This document shows, in pieces, positions 35,195-44,518 of a stretch of 64,000 nt of DNA. The number at the start of each line of letters is the position of its first letter. Position 1 is the stretch's first letter. A program made the translations under genes and the position numbers. Source of the stretch: Sabulibacter ruber (GTDB lineage: Bacteria; Bacteroidota; Bacteroidia; Cytophagales; Hymenobacteraceae); assembly GCF_017355955.1 (NCBI RefSeq), contig NZ_JAFFID010000002.1, positions 744,001 through 808,000 of the forward strand, given 5' to 3'. Under the pieces are notes generated by a model. The model worked only from the letters and a program-made list of their open reading frames with translations, did no database searches and was not told where the DNA came from.

Positions 35195-37459
35195 ATGAAA
35201 TACCTTTTCCCGCTTCTTTTCCTGATTTCTATTTTGCCTGCCTCGGCGCAGTTCACCGTGAATGGACGCGTGCTGGATGCCCGTACCCAACAGCCCCTGG
35301 AGGGAGCGGTGGTGAGCGAAGACAAAACCGGCACCCAAACCCTCACCGATGCCACCGGTCAGTTCCGGATTGTGCTTGCCTCTCGGTTTGATTCCCTGCT
35401 GGTGCAACGCACCACTTCTCACCGCATGCGAAAGTTGGCCGTACCGCAGAGCCGCAAACAGCTTGTGATCATGCTGGAGCCTTTGGCCGTAGCTTTGCAG
35501 GAAGTGGTGGTAAGAGGCTATGAAACCCGTCGGCCCCTGCAGAAAACCGCCGGGGCTATTGGCCTGCTTTCGCCTCGTGATCTGGAGCGCTTTCCGCAGA
35601 CTACCTTGGTTCCCGCGCTCAATACCTTGCCCGGCGTACGCATGGAAGAACGCGCCACCGCCAGTTACCGGCTTTCCATTAGAGGCAGTTCTCTGCGGGC
35701 TCCCTACGGCGTACGCAATGTGAAAATCTACCTGAACGAGGTGCCCCTGGTGGAAGCCAACGGTACCATTCCGCTGAACATGCTGGATGCCGCCACCATT
35801 GGCAACGTGGAAGTGATCAAAGGTCCAGCCGGTAGCGTGTACGGGGCCGGAACGGGCGGAACGGTCTTGCTGGAAACGGTAAGACCCACCGAGAGCAGCG
35901 TCATGGCTGGTGGTTTGGTAGGCTCCTACGGTTTGCGCCGAGGGTTTGTAGGAGCCAGCGTGGCCTCCGAGAAATCTAACCTGCTTCTGCGTTTTGACCG
36001 CCAGACATTGGACGGCTACCGCGAGCAAAGTGCCATGGACCGCAAAACCCTGCTGCTTTCCGGGCAGTTCTACCCAAATCAGAAGCAAAACTTCTCGTTT
36101 CATGCCCTCTATTCTGATTTGTTCTATGAATTGCCTGGTGCCCTCACCCGCGAGCAGTTTGAGCAAAATCCTCGAGCCGCCCGGCAACTGAACAAAGACC
36201 AGAATGCTTCGCTCAACGTGGAAGGCCTGAACCTGGGCTTTGTGCATAACTACCAGTTCAATGAGCGGTGGAGCAACACTACCTCTTTCTTTGGCGTGTT
36301 CAGTTTCCTCAACCATCCCTTCGTCACCGATTACGAGCGGAACACGAACCAGAACTTCGGTGGGCGCACCCGCACCACCTACCGAACGATGGTAGGAGAC
36401 TTTCCGGCCCGTTTCACTCTGGGAGCCGAGGCGCATCGGCGCTTTATCAATGCCCGTCAGTACGTGAACAATGCCGGTACGCCCGGTAAGCTGAATTATG
36501 ACGATGAGGTGACCGTAAAAGAAGGCTTTGTCTTTGGGCAGGCCGAGGTAGATCTGCCTTTGGATTTCCTGCTCACCCTGGGAGCCAGTGTGAACTCCCT
36601 GCGGTATGACATCGCCCGCGTCTCCGAAGCCGCCACCAACCCCAATTATCAACTAACCCGTAAAATTGACGCGCAGTTCTCGCCCCGCATTGGGTTGGTG
36701 AAAGTGATTTCGCCCACGTTATCGGCGCACGCCAGCGTGAGTGCCGGGTTCTCGCCCCCCACCGAGGCCGAGGTGCGTCCTTCAGATGCCAGTATCAACT
36801 TCGGGTTACAGCCTGAGCGCGGCACCAACTACGAGATGGGTGTAAGAGGAAACCTATTGAACCAACGCTTCACCTTTGACGTGGTGGCCTTCCATTTCAA
36901 GCTGAAGGAAACCATTGTGAGCCGCACCACCCCAAGCGGCGTAGCCGTATTCGCCAACGCCGGAGCCACCCGCCAGCAAGGCGTAGAAGTAGCGGCTGGG
37001 TATGCGTTTGTACAGGCTCCCGAAGAAGCTTTGAGCCTGGTGAGACTCTGGAGTACGTACACCTACAACCACTTTAGATTCAGGAATTACCAACAGAACG
37101 AGAATGATTTCTCAGGCAACCGCCTCACCGGTACCGCACCGCACATAGCCGTGGCAGGGCTGGATGTGGAAACCAATCCTGGTTTCTACCTGAATGCCAC
37201 CGCCAACTACTCAGATGAAATTCCGCTCAACGATGCCAACACGGTGTACGCCCCAGATTACTTCATCCTGGGCGCCAGAGTCGGTTTCCGACGCACGTTC
37301 CTGGAGCAATGGAGCGTGGACCTGTACGGCGGGGTAGACAATGCCACAGACCGCGACTACAGCCTGGGCAACGACTTGAACGCCTTTGGGAACCGTTACT
37401 TCCAGGCTGCGCCGGGCCGCAATTTTTACGGAGGCGTTCAGTTGAAAAAGAGTTTTTAA
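35195..37459 (+). CDS. TonB-dependent outer-membrane receptor
   Basis: 754 residues with a signal peptide (FPLLFLISILPASA, then QFTVN). Residues ~20-100 are a carboxypeptidase-regulatory-like domain (NGRVLDARTQQPLEGAVVSE). The plug follows with ALNTLPGVRMEERATASYRL, the SIRGSS block and VEVIKGPAGSVYGAGTGGT, then a 22-strand-type barrel ending in YGGVQLKKSF with the terminal Phe needed for outer-membrane assembly. The plug wording resembles FecA/FpvA-type iron-complex receptors. There is no SusD, so a siderophore or metal ligand is more likely than a glycan. Its stop overlaps the end of the convergent lipoprotein gene by 4 bp. Confidence 0.93.
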   Translation: MKYLFPLLFLISILPASAQFTVNGRVLDARTQQPLEGAVVSEDKTGTQTLTDATGQFRIVLASRFDSLLVQRTTSHRMRKLAVPQSRKQLVIMLEPLAVALQEVVVRGYETRRPLQKTAGAIGLLSPRDLERFPQTTLVPALNTLPGVRMEERATASYRLSIRGSSLRAPYGVRNVKIYLNEVPLVEANGTIPLNMLDAATIGNVEVIKGPAGSVYGAGTGGTVLLETVRPTESSVMAGGLVGSYGLRRGFVGASVASEKSNLLLRFDRQTLDGYREQSAMDRKTLLLSGQFYPNQKQNFSFHALYSDLFYELPGALTREQFEQNPRAARQLNKDQNASLNVEGLNLGFVHNYQFNERWSNTTSFFGVFSFLNHPFVTDYERNTNQNFGGRTRTTYRTMVGDFPARFTLGAEAHRRFINARQYVNNAGTPGKLNYDDEVTVKEGFVFGQAEVDLPLDFLLTLGASVNSLRYDIARVSEAATNPNYQLTRKIDAQFSPRIGLVKVISPTLSAHASVSAGFSPPTEAEVRPSDASINFGLQPERGTNYEMGVRGNLLNQRFTFDVVAFHFKLKETIVSRTTPSGVAVFANAGATRQQGVEVAAGYAFVQAPEEALSLVRLWSTYTYNHFRFRNYQQNENDFSGNRLTGTAPHIAVAGLDVETNPGFYLNATANYSDEIPLNDANTVYAPDYFILGARVGFRRTFLEQWSVDLYGGVDNATDRDYSLGNDLNAFGNRYFQAAPGRNFYGGVQLKKSF

Positions 37460-37487
37460 GCTGTTTTCCTGAAATCAGGCTGAAAAC
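37452..37487. repeat. IP36 copy overlapping two convergent gene ends
   Basis: gtttttaagctgttttc facing gaaatcaggctgaaaac, 36 bp. Its left end holds the last codons and stop of the TonB receptor, and the whole element encodes the C-terminal residues of the opposite-strand lipoprotein. Confidence 0.75.
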
Positions 37488-38199
37488 ACCGGTTGGTTAA
37501 CTGAGAAGCAGCAGAAGACAAGGCAGGTCTGGCTGGTTGTGCCGGGTATGTTACGCGCAGAAACGTTGTTCTCTGCCGGAAGCCGCCTTGCCGCAGAAAC
37601 TTGCGCAGTTCTTTCTGCGATGGGTTGGCCAGAAACAGGTTCTCGGCTTCGCGCAGCGTGATAATCTCCTTCAGTTTCACCCGGTCCAGTGAATCTGCCA
37701 CTTGCTGCAGTTGCAGGGATTTTCTGCCGTTTGGTTTCAGGAGCAGCACTTTCCACCGCTTAGGCGCTATTTGCTTGTTCAGGACGTACAAGCCCTTGAA
37801 TTTTCTGAGCCGGTAGCGGTCCTCTGCGGAGTAAAGCGTGTCTTGCAAACGGAAAAGAAGATACAGCGAATCAGGGGTTTGCCGCAGCACTGGTACACCT
37901 TCTGGGTTTTCTGAGGAATAGAAGTGTCCTTTCTCTATCCGGTATTCCACAGAGTCTTTGGTAAGCTCCTGAATTGCGGTAGGGCAGATGAACTGTTCCT
38001 GCTGCACTACGGCGTTGGTCGTGATGAGCAACAGGCTGCTGTCTTGCGGATTTTGGTACTGCCCCACAAGAGCGGCCGGAATGGCTTTTTCCTCTTCGCC
38101 CAAAAGCGGCTGAGGCTGCTCAAACTGCAGTTCAGGGTCAGAGGAGCAGGCCTGTAGAACGGCCAACAGAAGAATGGAAAAGGAGAGAAGGTGCCGCAT
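37456..38199 (-). CDS. Lipoprotein of unknown function
   Basis: 247 residues with a lipobox (LLLAVLQAC, then SSDPELQFEQ). No family recognised: the mature part has LVGQYQNPQDSSLLLITT, FRLQDTLYSAEDRYRLRKFKG and a basic LRKFLRQGGFRQRTTFLRV segment. The last ~12 residues (NRCFQPDFRKTA) are encoded by an IP36 palindrome. The tail is therefore probably acquired by read-through after an older stop was lost. The stop overlaps the TonB receptor stop region by 4 bp. Confidence 0.75.
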   Translation of the reverse strand: MRHLLSFSILLLAVLQACSSDPELQFEQPQPLLGEEEKAIPAALVGQYQNPQDSSLLLITTNAVVQQEQFICPTAIQELTKDSVEYRIEKGHFYSSENPEGVPVLRQTPDSLYLLFRLQDTLYSAEDRYRLRKFKGLYVLNKQIAPKRWKVLLLKPNGRKSLQLQQVADSLDRVKLKEIITLREAENLFLANPSQKELRKFLRQGGFRQRTTFLRVTYPAQPARPALSSAASQLTNRCFQPDFRKTA

Positions 38200-38295
38200 G
38201 ATTTGAACTTCCTTGTTTCTATTTAATCCCGGATGGTAGAACTAGGTAACCCGTTGGTTTACAGGAAAGTTGATGGGTCTTGGTGGAAAACGAAA

Positions 38296-38335
38296 AAAGG
38301 CGTTTCCGGGGTCTTTTCCCGAAAACGCCTTTAAA
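38296..38335. terminator. Intrinsic terminator of the M16 protease gene (IP36-related)
   Basis: On the minus strand aaaggcgttttcggg pairs with the cccggaaacgccttt side and is followed by a T-run (TTTTTTCG). It is placed 40-80 bp past the M16 stop. The sequence gtttccggggtcttttc also matches an IP36 left half, so it may be a diverged copy. Confidence 0.8.
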
Positions 38336-38375
38336 ATATACTCCTCCTGTTTTCAGGAAGATTCAGCAAAATCGC

Positions 38376-41360
38376 TTAGAAAACGCGGCCTTCTTTTCTG
38401 GCTTTGCGGCCTTTGGTTGGCTCAGCTTTTTTCGGCTCAGCGTTTACGGCTGGGGCTTCCACTTTAGCGGGTACCGGAGCACCTTCTGAATCCAGTTCCA
38501 CCACCTCGTAGCCCAGTTTCTCTAGGCCTGGTTTGATGGAAGCCTTGTCTCCCACCAGCATAATGCTCATGTTATCTACTGGCAGGTACTTTTTAGCCAA
38601 TGCGTTGATTTCCTCTTTGGTGATGTTCTGCAGGATCTCGTTCTGCTTGGCCACGTAATCAGGAGAAAGGTTGTAGCGCAGCATGTTGTTCAGGAAGGCC
38701 GCTTTCTGGAACGAGGTCTCATAACGACGCGCATCGGCCTGGCCAATGGCGTTCTTCATGAACGCTAATTCAGCATCAGTGATACCTTCTTCCCTGAAGC
38801 GCTTGATCTCCTTCATGAACTCCACAACGGAAGCATCAGAGGCATTGGAACGCACACCGGCCATAGCGGTGAACGGACCAGCTTCCTCGGTGCCGTTGAA
38901 GCCGGAACGGGCGCCGTAGGTGTAGCCTTTGTCTTCGCGCAGGTTCAGGTTGATGCGGCTGTTGAAGGCCCCACCCAGAACGTAGTTCATCAGGTTGGCT
39001 TTGTAGTACTCACCGGTGGCATCGTACGGAAGTGCCATGTAGCCTATTCTGATCTCAGACTGGGCGGCTTTCTCTTTGTCCACGATGAAGATTTTGGTCT
39101 TGTCAATGCTGGCTGCTTTGGAGTTAGACGGCATGGTCACCTGCTTGGGAGTCCACTTGTTCAGGAACGCCAGTTTAGGCATCACTTGCTTCTGGTCTAC
39201 ATCACCTACCACTACCAGGTTGGTCACACTTGGTGAGAAGTAGTTTGCGTAGAATTTCTTCACGTCATCCAGGGTGATGCTTTCCACGGTCTGCACGGTA
39301 CCCGCTACCGGAATGGCTTGGATGTTGCCTTCGCCGTACAGCATTTTTAAGTACACATTGTCGGCAACCACGGTAGGTTGGGTGCTCTGGTTTTTGATGG
39401 CTTCCAAACGCTGTTTCTTGATGCGGTCAAACTCAGCCGCGTCAAAGCGCGGGTGGAACATGCGCTCTTCTAGCAGGGCCAGCGTAGCATCCAGGTTTTT
39501 CACCTGAGAAGATACAGAGACAGTCATGCTTTCTGCGCCACTGCCAAAACCAATAGAGGAACCCAGTTTCTCCAGTTCGCTGCTGATTTGCTCGGCGGTG
39601 AATTTCTGGGATGACTCGTTAAGCATGGAGGCGGTCAAAGAAGCGATACCGGCTTTAGACGGATCGTTGGCTTCCAGTTTGTGCCCGCCCTGCAGGGTGA
39701 ATAGCAAGGTAACGGTAGGCACTTCGTCAGACTTGGCACCGATTACTTTGATGCCGTTGGCCAGGTTTTCTTTCCAGAACGGAGGCACGGTGATGGCCGG
39801 AACGGCACCCGCGGCCGGACGCTTGCTGCGGTCAAAAGTATCTTTGGCTTTTACGTATTTCAGGCCAGAGTACTGGTCGGCCGGGGCTTTGTAACCGCTT
39901 GGGTCTACCTTGAAGTTGTCGGCTTTGGCAATCAGCTCAGACTTGCCTTTGGGCACCACGCTCAGGATCACGGCTTTTTTGCCCTTCACGTACTGGTTGT
40001 ACACGCGCATTACGTCGGCTTTGGTCACCGCGTTTACCGCCTGTCTTTCCTTTACCAGGTGGTTCGCGTTGCCGGTCATGAACTGGTTGGCTGCCAGAGT
40101 AGAGGTCTTGCCAGATACGCTGGACATTCTATTGATAATGCTCGCCTCATAGGAAGCTTTGTAACGGGCAATGTCCTCATCGGTCACGCCTTTTTTCTCA
40201 AACTCAGCAATGGCTTCGCGCAGTTGTTTCTCAGCATCAGCTAAGTTCTGGTTAGGCAGTACGCGCGCTGAAAGCGTGAATTCACCGGCTAACTCAGAAG
40301 TAGAATGGTACGCACCGGCTTGGTTGGCTTTCTGCGTTTTTACCATGTTCTGGTAGATGATAGAGGTTCTGCCACCGCCAATGATGTCAGAAAGAACATC
40401 CAGGGCAGGCTCATCCGGGTGATTGGCCGGCACGGTTGGCAAGGTCATCTGCACCAGCGGGAAGCGCACGTTGTCCTCGTAAGAGATGTAACGGTCTTGG
40501 GCTAATACCGGCGCAGGCAGCTTCATGTTCTTCACTTCAGGTCCGCGCTGGATAGAGCCAAAGTATTTCTCGGCCAGCTTTACTACTTGCTCAGGGGTAA
40601 CGTCACCACCCACGGTTAGGGTAGCGTTGTTAGGTCCGTACCAGCGCAGGAAGAAGTTCTTCAGGTCATCTACGTTTACCCGGTTCAGGTCTTCAATGTA
40701 CCCGATGGTGGTCCAGGAGTACGGGTGACCATACGGATAAAGGGCGGCACTTACTTTCTCGTAAGACAAGCCGTAAGGGGCGTTGTCTACGCGCTGTCCG
40801 CGCTCGTTTTTCACGGTCTCACGCTGTACCTCAAATTTTTGCTGCGTTACGGCATCCAGCAGGAAACCCATGCGGTCAGCTTCTAACCACAGCGCGGTTT
40901 CTAACTGGTTTGAAGGAACGGTCTCAAAGTAATTGGTTCTGTCGCGGTTGGTGGTTCCGTTCAGGGTTCCGCCGGCCTCAGAGACGATCTTGAAATGCTC
41001 TTCATCGGCTACGTTGTCTGAGCCCTGGAACATCATGTGCTCAAAGAAGTGCGCGAAACCAGACTTGCCCACCTCTTCCCGGGCCGAGCCCACGTGGTAG
41101 GTCACATCCACGTGTACGATTGGGTCTGAATGGTCTTCGTGCACAATCACGGTAAGGCCGTTTGCCAGTTGGTATTTCTCGTAAGGAATAACCAGTTCGC
41201 TTCCCTTGCGGGTTACTGTCTCAATCTTACGGGTGCCAGTTTGGGATTTGGTGGCTGTGGTGGCTTTTTTGGCCGGAGTGGCCTTCTTGGTAGTCTGGGC
41301 CTGCGCCTGCGTTAACAGAGCGGCGGCCAGCAAGATGGCCAGGGTACTCTTTTTAGACAT
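38376..41360 (-). CDS. M16 family zinc metalloprotease (insulinase/pitrilysin-like, two-domain)
   Basis: 994 residues with a signal peptide (LAILLAAALLTQAQA, then QTTKK). The inverted zinc motif HxxEH is at H104-H108 (HFFEHMMF), preceded by YHVGSAREEVGKSGFA, and a Glu-rich stretch ETVKNERGQRVDN follows as the third-ligand region. A second M16 peptidase-like half follows residue ~520 (WKENLANGIKVIGAKSDEVP) without its own zinc motif, as in active/inactive fused pairs. The Lys-rich C-terminus (EPKKAEPTKGRKARKEGRV) is unusual. It is a periplasmic protease for small peptides or misfolded proteins. Confidence 0.93.
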   Translation of the reverse strand: MSKKSTLAILLAAALLTQAQAQTTKKATPAKKATTATKSQTGTRKIETVTRKGSELVIPYEKYQLANGLTVIVHEDHSDPIVHVDVTYHVGSAREEVGKSGFAHFFEHMMFQGSDNVADEEHFKIVSEAGGTLNGTTNRDRTNYFETVPSNQLETALWLEADRMGFLLDAVTQQKFEVQRETVKNERGQRVDNAPYGLSYEKVSAALYPYGHPYSWTTIGYIEDLNRVNVDDLKNFFLRWYGPNNATLTVGGDVTPEQVVKLAEKYFGSIQRGPEVKNMKLPAPVLAQDRYISYEDNVRFPLVQMTLPTVPANHPDEPALDVLSDIIGGGRTSIIYQNMVKTQKANQAGAYHSTSELAGEFTLSARVLPNQNLADAEKQLREAIAEFEKKGVTDEDIARYKASYEASIINRMSSVSGKTSTLAANQFMTGNANHLVKERQAVNAVTKADVMRVYNQYVKGKKAVILSVVPKGKSELIAKADNFKVDPSGYKAPADQYSGLKYVKAKDTFDRSKRPAAGAVPAITVPPFWKENLANGIKVIGAKSDEVPTVTLLFTLQGGHKLEANDPSKAGIASLTASMLNESSQKFTAEQISSELEKLGSSIGFGSGAESMTVSVSSQVKNLDATLALLEERMFHPRFDAAEFDRIKKQRLEAIKNQSTQPTVVADNVYLKMLYGEGNIQAIPVAGTVQTVESITLDDVKKFYANYFSPSVTNLVVVGDVDQKQVMPKLAFLNKWTPKQVTMPSNSKAASIDKTKIFIVDKEKAAQSEIRIGYMALPYDATGEYYKANLMNYVLGGAFNSRINLNLREDKGYTYGARSGFNGTEEAGPFTAMAGVRSNASDASVVEFMKEIKRFREEGITDAELAFMKNAIGQADARRYETSFQKAAFLNNMLRYNLSPDYVAKQNEILQNITKEEINALAKKYLPVDNMSIMLVGDKASIKPGLEKLGYEVVELDSEGAPVPAKVEAPAVNAEPKKAEPTKGRKARKEGRVF

Positions 41361-41564
41361 GTGAAAGCTTGTTTATGTTTGGTAAAAGGGTTGCTCTAAA
41401 AAAATAATATTAAGTATTTATTTCTACTTCTCCCAGCGGGGAAGCGGCACTAACAGATATGTTTTCTACAGGTAAACACACTGAACCAAAGATGCCGCCA
41501 TTGCTGATGAGCAGGCGATGCGGCATTTGTCGCTGGCAAGGCAAGGATATTACAGGCGCAATCA

Positions 41565-41599
41565 GTTTAATTCTGTTTTTCTGAAAACACGCCTAAAAC
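41565..41599. repeat. IP36 dispersed palindrome, copy at 41.6 kb
   Basis: gtttaattctgtttttc facing gaaaacacgcctaaaac, just before the terminator of the serine hydrolase gene. Confidence 0.7.
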
Positions 41600-41600
41600 A

Positions 41601-41634
41601 AAGCCCTCGCCACACAAATGCTTGGCGAGGGCTT
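41601..41634 (-). terminator. Intrinsic terminator of the serine hydrolase gene
   Basis: Arms agccctcgcc / ggcgagggct with a 12-base loop. On the minus strand it is followed by CTTTGTTTTA. It lies 60 bp past the stop at 41696. Confidence 0.82.
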
Positions 41635-41695
41635 CTGGTTCCCTGAACAAGGCAGGGATTGTTGATTTAACGTTTGTAATTGATTGGCTCCTAGT

Positions 41696-43279
41696 TTAAA
41701 GCGAAGCGCTGGGGTTAGGGACGCGGCTGAATTCCAGTTCAGAGAAGTGGAAGTCTGGGTTCTCAGAATCTAACCGAAGTTCCTGGATGCTGCCCTCCGG
41801 TCCGGTCAAAAAGCGGACTCTGGTTGGGGTCAGCAGCGCGAAATTGTTTTTCCAGGCCAAGTCAAAGATGTCGGGTTTCCAGAGGGAGAGCTCGCCGCCC
41901 AACGCCGGGGCCGATGGCAGGCTCAGCACCAGTTTGCCGTTCTTGACAGAAACTACCGCATCGCCATACAGCGGGCTGTGGTAGGTACCGGCGTAGGCAT
42001 TCAGGTCACGGGTGAGCTTGGCTTTGGCTTCTTTCGTTTTAGGCTTCTTGGCCTCGGCGGCTTGCTGCGCTTCTCTGCCTTTGGCGGCCATTTCTAAGCT
42101 GAACTGGCTCCAGTCGCGGCCGTTTTTGATGCCCAGGAACTGATCTACGGTGTAGTAGGCCATAGGTGTCATGATGCTGCTCATGCTGTTGGTCAGGATC
42201 ACAATGCCCAGTTTCTCTTCGGGCACCAGCATGGTGCGGCTGTTCATGCCTTCGTGGCCGCCGCTGTGCGTAACTATTTTACGTCCCTGGTAATCGTTCA
42301 GCATCCAGCCCAGTCCGGCGCCGGAGAAGTGGGTGGAAGGAGTAAGGGCCTCGGCCTGCGGCGCGATGGGGAAGGGGTTGTGCATGGTCCACATGGTGTG
42401 GGAGGCGTTTTCAGAGAACAGGCGCTGGCCTTTGTAGGTGCCGCGGTTCAGTTGAAGGCGCATCCACTGGGCGTGCTGGTACGCGCTGGTGAAGATACCG
42501 GCGGCCGGGTTCCAGTTGTCCCAGGCGGTGAACACGGTAGGCACCGGTTTTCCGCCCTCGGTGGTTGGGTTGGCGTGCGGGCTCGCCACGTTGTCTACCC
42601 CTTTCAGTTGGTTCACCGAAGTGTAGGAGTTGGTCATGCCCAGCGGCTTGAAGAAGCGCTCCTGGATGAACTGCTCCCAGGTTTTGCCGGTAATGGTTTC
42701 AATCACCTCGCCGGCGGCAATGAACATGAGGTTAGAGTAGCCGTAACCGCCCCTAAACGGGTAAGTAGGTTTCAGGTACCTGGCCCGTTGCAGAATCTCT
42801 TTGCGGCTGAAGGTGGTGTTGTACCAAAGCAAATCGCCGGAGAAGGTTTGCAGGCCCACGCGGTGGCTCAGCAGGTCTCTTATGTTGAGTTGCTCAGTCA
42901 CGTACGGGTCATAGAGTTGCAGGTAGGGCAGGTATTGGGTCGCTTTGTCGTCCCACTTCAGTTTGCCTTCGTCTACCAGCATGGCCAGGGCCGCGGCGGT
43001 GTAGGCCTTGGAGTTGGAGGCAATCCCGAAGAGGGTGTTGGCATCCACGGTGCCGCCTTTCTGGGCATCACGCACGCCGTACCCTCTGGCAAACACTACT
43101 GAATCGTTCTTCACAATAGCGATGGCCATGCCGGGCACGTTCCAGTCTTTGATGGCTTTCTGGTAATAGGCATCCAGCTTCTGGAAATCAACCTGGGCAA
43201 AAGAGGGGAGAGCGGTGCTCCAGAGCAGCAGCGCCAGGAGCAAGAGCCGGTAAGTCCGGCCAAAAGGTTTGTTAGACAT
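41696..43279 (-). CDS. Serine hydrolase, beta-lactamase/class C (DUF3471-containing) family
   Basis: 527 residues from the ATG at 43279 (MSNKPFGRTYRLLLLALLLWS, signal peptide); the frame runs to 43321. The SxxK catalytic motif is SNSK in FGIASNSKAYTAAALA (about residue 88), with YGYSN as the YxN motif and THSGGHEGMNS as the third box. A C-terminal domain of ~100 residues (YAGTYHSPLYGDAVVSVKNG) is the DUF3471 type. Such proteins are D-aminopeptidase/esterase-like rather than antibiotic resistance enzymes. Periplasmic. Confidence 0.9.
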   Translation of the reverse strand: MSNKPFGRTYRLLLLALLLWSTALPSFAQVDFQKLDAYYQKAIKDWNVPGMAIAIVKNDSVVFARGYGVRDAQKGGTVDANTLFGIASNSKAYTAAALAMLVDEGKLKWDDKATQYLPYLQLYDPYVTEQLNIRDLLSHRVGLQTFSGDLLWYNTTFSRKEILQRARYLKPTYPFRGGYGYSNLMFIAAGEVIETITGKTWEQFIQERFFKPLGMTNSYTSVNQLKGVDNVASPHANPTTEGGKPVPTVFTAWDNWNPAAGIFTSAYQHAQWMRLQLNRGTYKGQRLFSENASHTMWTMHNPFPIAPQAEALTPSTHFSGAGLGWMLNDYQGRKIVTHSGGHEGMNSRTMLVPEEKLGIVILTNSMSSIMTPMAYYTVDQFLGIKNGRDWSQFSLEMAAKGREAQQAAEAKKPKTKEAKAKLTRDLNAYAGTYHSPLYGDAVVSVKNGKLVLSLPSAPALGGELSLWKPDIFDLAWKNNFALLTPTRVRFLTGPEGSIQELRLDSENPDFHFSELEFSRVPNPSASL

Positions 43280-43355
43280 GGAATAAGGTGTAATTCTAAC
43301 GCGTAAGTTACACAAAAGCACCTCGCTTTGAAAACGGCAGTACCCGCAAGAGAAA

Positions 43356-43384
43356 AGGTTTTCCAGAAGAATGCGCTACCTTTG
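43356..43384 (+). promoter_or_regulatory. Putative promoter of ruvX-def
   Basis: TACCTTTG at 43377-43384 is an exact TAnnTTTG -7 element, with a T-rich GGTTTTCC about 18 bp upstream in the place of the -33 box. The predicted start is about 85 bp before the ruvX ATG, so the transcript leader would contain the IP36 copy at 43432. Confidence 0.5.
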
Positions 43385-43431
43385 CAGTGGTGTTGCGTTG
43401 AAAACTGCCACAGAAGGCAGGGCTCCGCCGC

Positions 43432-43467
43432 CATTTCGGGCTGATTTCCGGAAATCATCGTAAAAAC
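43432..43467. repeat. IP36 copy inside the ruvX leader
   Basis: catttcgggctgatttcc facing ggaaatcatcgtaaaaac, 36 bp. It ends 6 bp before the ruvX ATG at 43474 and lies downstream of the predicted promoter, an unusual position for the family. Confidence 0.7.
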
Positions 43468-43473
43468 AGAAAC

Positions 43474-43893
43474 ATGGGGCGTATACTGGCCATAGATTAC
43501 GGAGTGAAACGCGTGGGCCTGGCTGTGACCGATCCGCTGCAGATCATCGCCTCTGGCCTGGACACGGTGCACGCCAAGGACGTGCTGGCGTTCCTGGCAC
43601 AGTACTGCCAGAAAGAGGAGGTGGACGAGTTTGTGGTAGGCATGCCCAAGCACCTGGACGGGAATGACACCAACAACACCCAGCACGTGGTGGGCTTCGT
43701 GCGGAAGCTGCGGAAGCAGTTCCCCGGCAAGAAAGTGGTGACCCACGATGAACGGTTTACGTCCAGAATGGCGTTCCAGACCATGATAGACGCCGGCATC
43801 GGCAAGAAAGCCCGCGCCGACAAAGCCACCGTGGACAAGATCAGCGCCACCATCATTTTACAGAGTTATTTAGAGAGCAGACAATATCTATGA
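43474..43893 (+). CDS. ruvX: Holliday junction resolvase-like RuvX (YqgF)
   Basis: 139 residues, normal length. GRILAIDYGVKRVGLAVTD is the RNase H-fold start with the catalytic Asp8. VVGMPKHLDG with HDERFTSRMAF supplies the central Glu region, and DKISATIILQSYLE has the final Asp. RuvX is thought to process RNA or DNA junctions (16S rRNA 5' end maturation in E. coli). Its last four bases (ATGA) overlap the def start, so the two genes form a translationally coupled operon, a common arrangement in Bacteroidota. Confidence 0.95.
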   Translation: MGRILAIDYGVKRVGLAVTDPLQIIASGLDTVHAKDVLAFLAQYCQKEEVDEFVVGMPKHLDGNDTNNTQHVVGFVRKLRKQFPGKKVVTHDERFTSRMAFQTMIDAGIGKKARADKATVDKISATIILQSYLESRQYL

Positions 43894-44456
43894 TCTACCC
43901 TATAGTTGCCTACGGCGATCCGGTGCTGCGCACCAAAGCCACAGACATTGCCCAGGACTATCCGGAGCTGGACAAGCTCATTGAGGATATGTTTGAAACC
44001 ATGTACCACGCGCACGGCGTAGGCCTGGCCGCCCCGCAGATCGGGAAAAGCATCCGGCTGTTCGTGATCGATTCCAAGCCGTTCATGGACGAGGGCGAAG
44101 AAGACAAAGGCGTGAAGAAAGCGTTCATCAACCCGGTGATCCTGGAAGAGTCCGGCGACGAGTGGGCGTTTGACGAAGGCTGCCTCAGCATTCCCGGCGT
44201 ACGCGAGGAAGTATGGCGCCAGGAGCGCATCCGCATCCGGTACTATGACCAAAACTGGGTACAGCACGAGGAAGAGTACGATGACGTGACCGCCCGCGTG
44301 ATCCAGCACGAGTACGACCACATTGAAGGCATCCTCTTCACCGATCACCTCTCTGCCCTGAAGAAGCGCCTCCTCAAAGGCAAACTCACCAAGATCTCCA
44401 AAGGAGACGTAGACGCCGATTACCGCATGAAATTTGCCGCCGCCGGCCGCCGGTAA
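43890..44456 (+). CDS. def: Peptide deformylase
   Basis: 188 residues. All three family motifs are present: GVGLAAPQIG (residues 43-52), EGCLS (96-100, Cys metal ligand) and HEYDH (140-144, two His ligands and catalytic Glu). It removes the formyl group from nascent proteins. It overlaps ruvX by 4 bp and ends just before an intrinsic terminator. Confidence 0.97.
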   Translation: MIYPIVAYGDPVLRTKATDIAQDYPELDKLIEDMFETMYHAHGVGLAAPQIGKSIRLFVIDSKPFMDEGEEDKGVKKAFINPVILEESGDEWAFDEGCLSIPGVREEVWRQERIRIRYYDQNWVQHEEEYDDVTARVIQHEYDHIEGILFTDHLSALKKRLLKGKLTKISKGDVDADYRMKFAAAGRR

Positions 44457-44477
44457 TAAACTTCCGGTTAGCTTTTC

Positions 44478-44518
44478 AAACCTCACAGGTCTGCCAGGCC
44501 TGTGAGGTTTTCTGTTTT
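44478..44518 (+). terminator. Intrinsic terminator of ruvX-def
   Basis: aaacctcacagg / cctgtgaggttt, 12-bp perfect arms, followed by TCTGTTTTTG. It is 20 bp past the def stop. Confidence 0.9.

Noticed and set aside
35027..36652. 541-codon open frame on the minus strand opposite the TonB receptor
   Set aside because: The plus strand encodes a complete receptor with all expected motifs. The antisense frame is low in recognisable domains and rich in Gly/His/Gln, typical of a GC-driven shadow frame.
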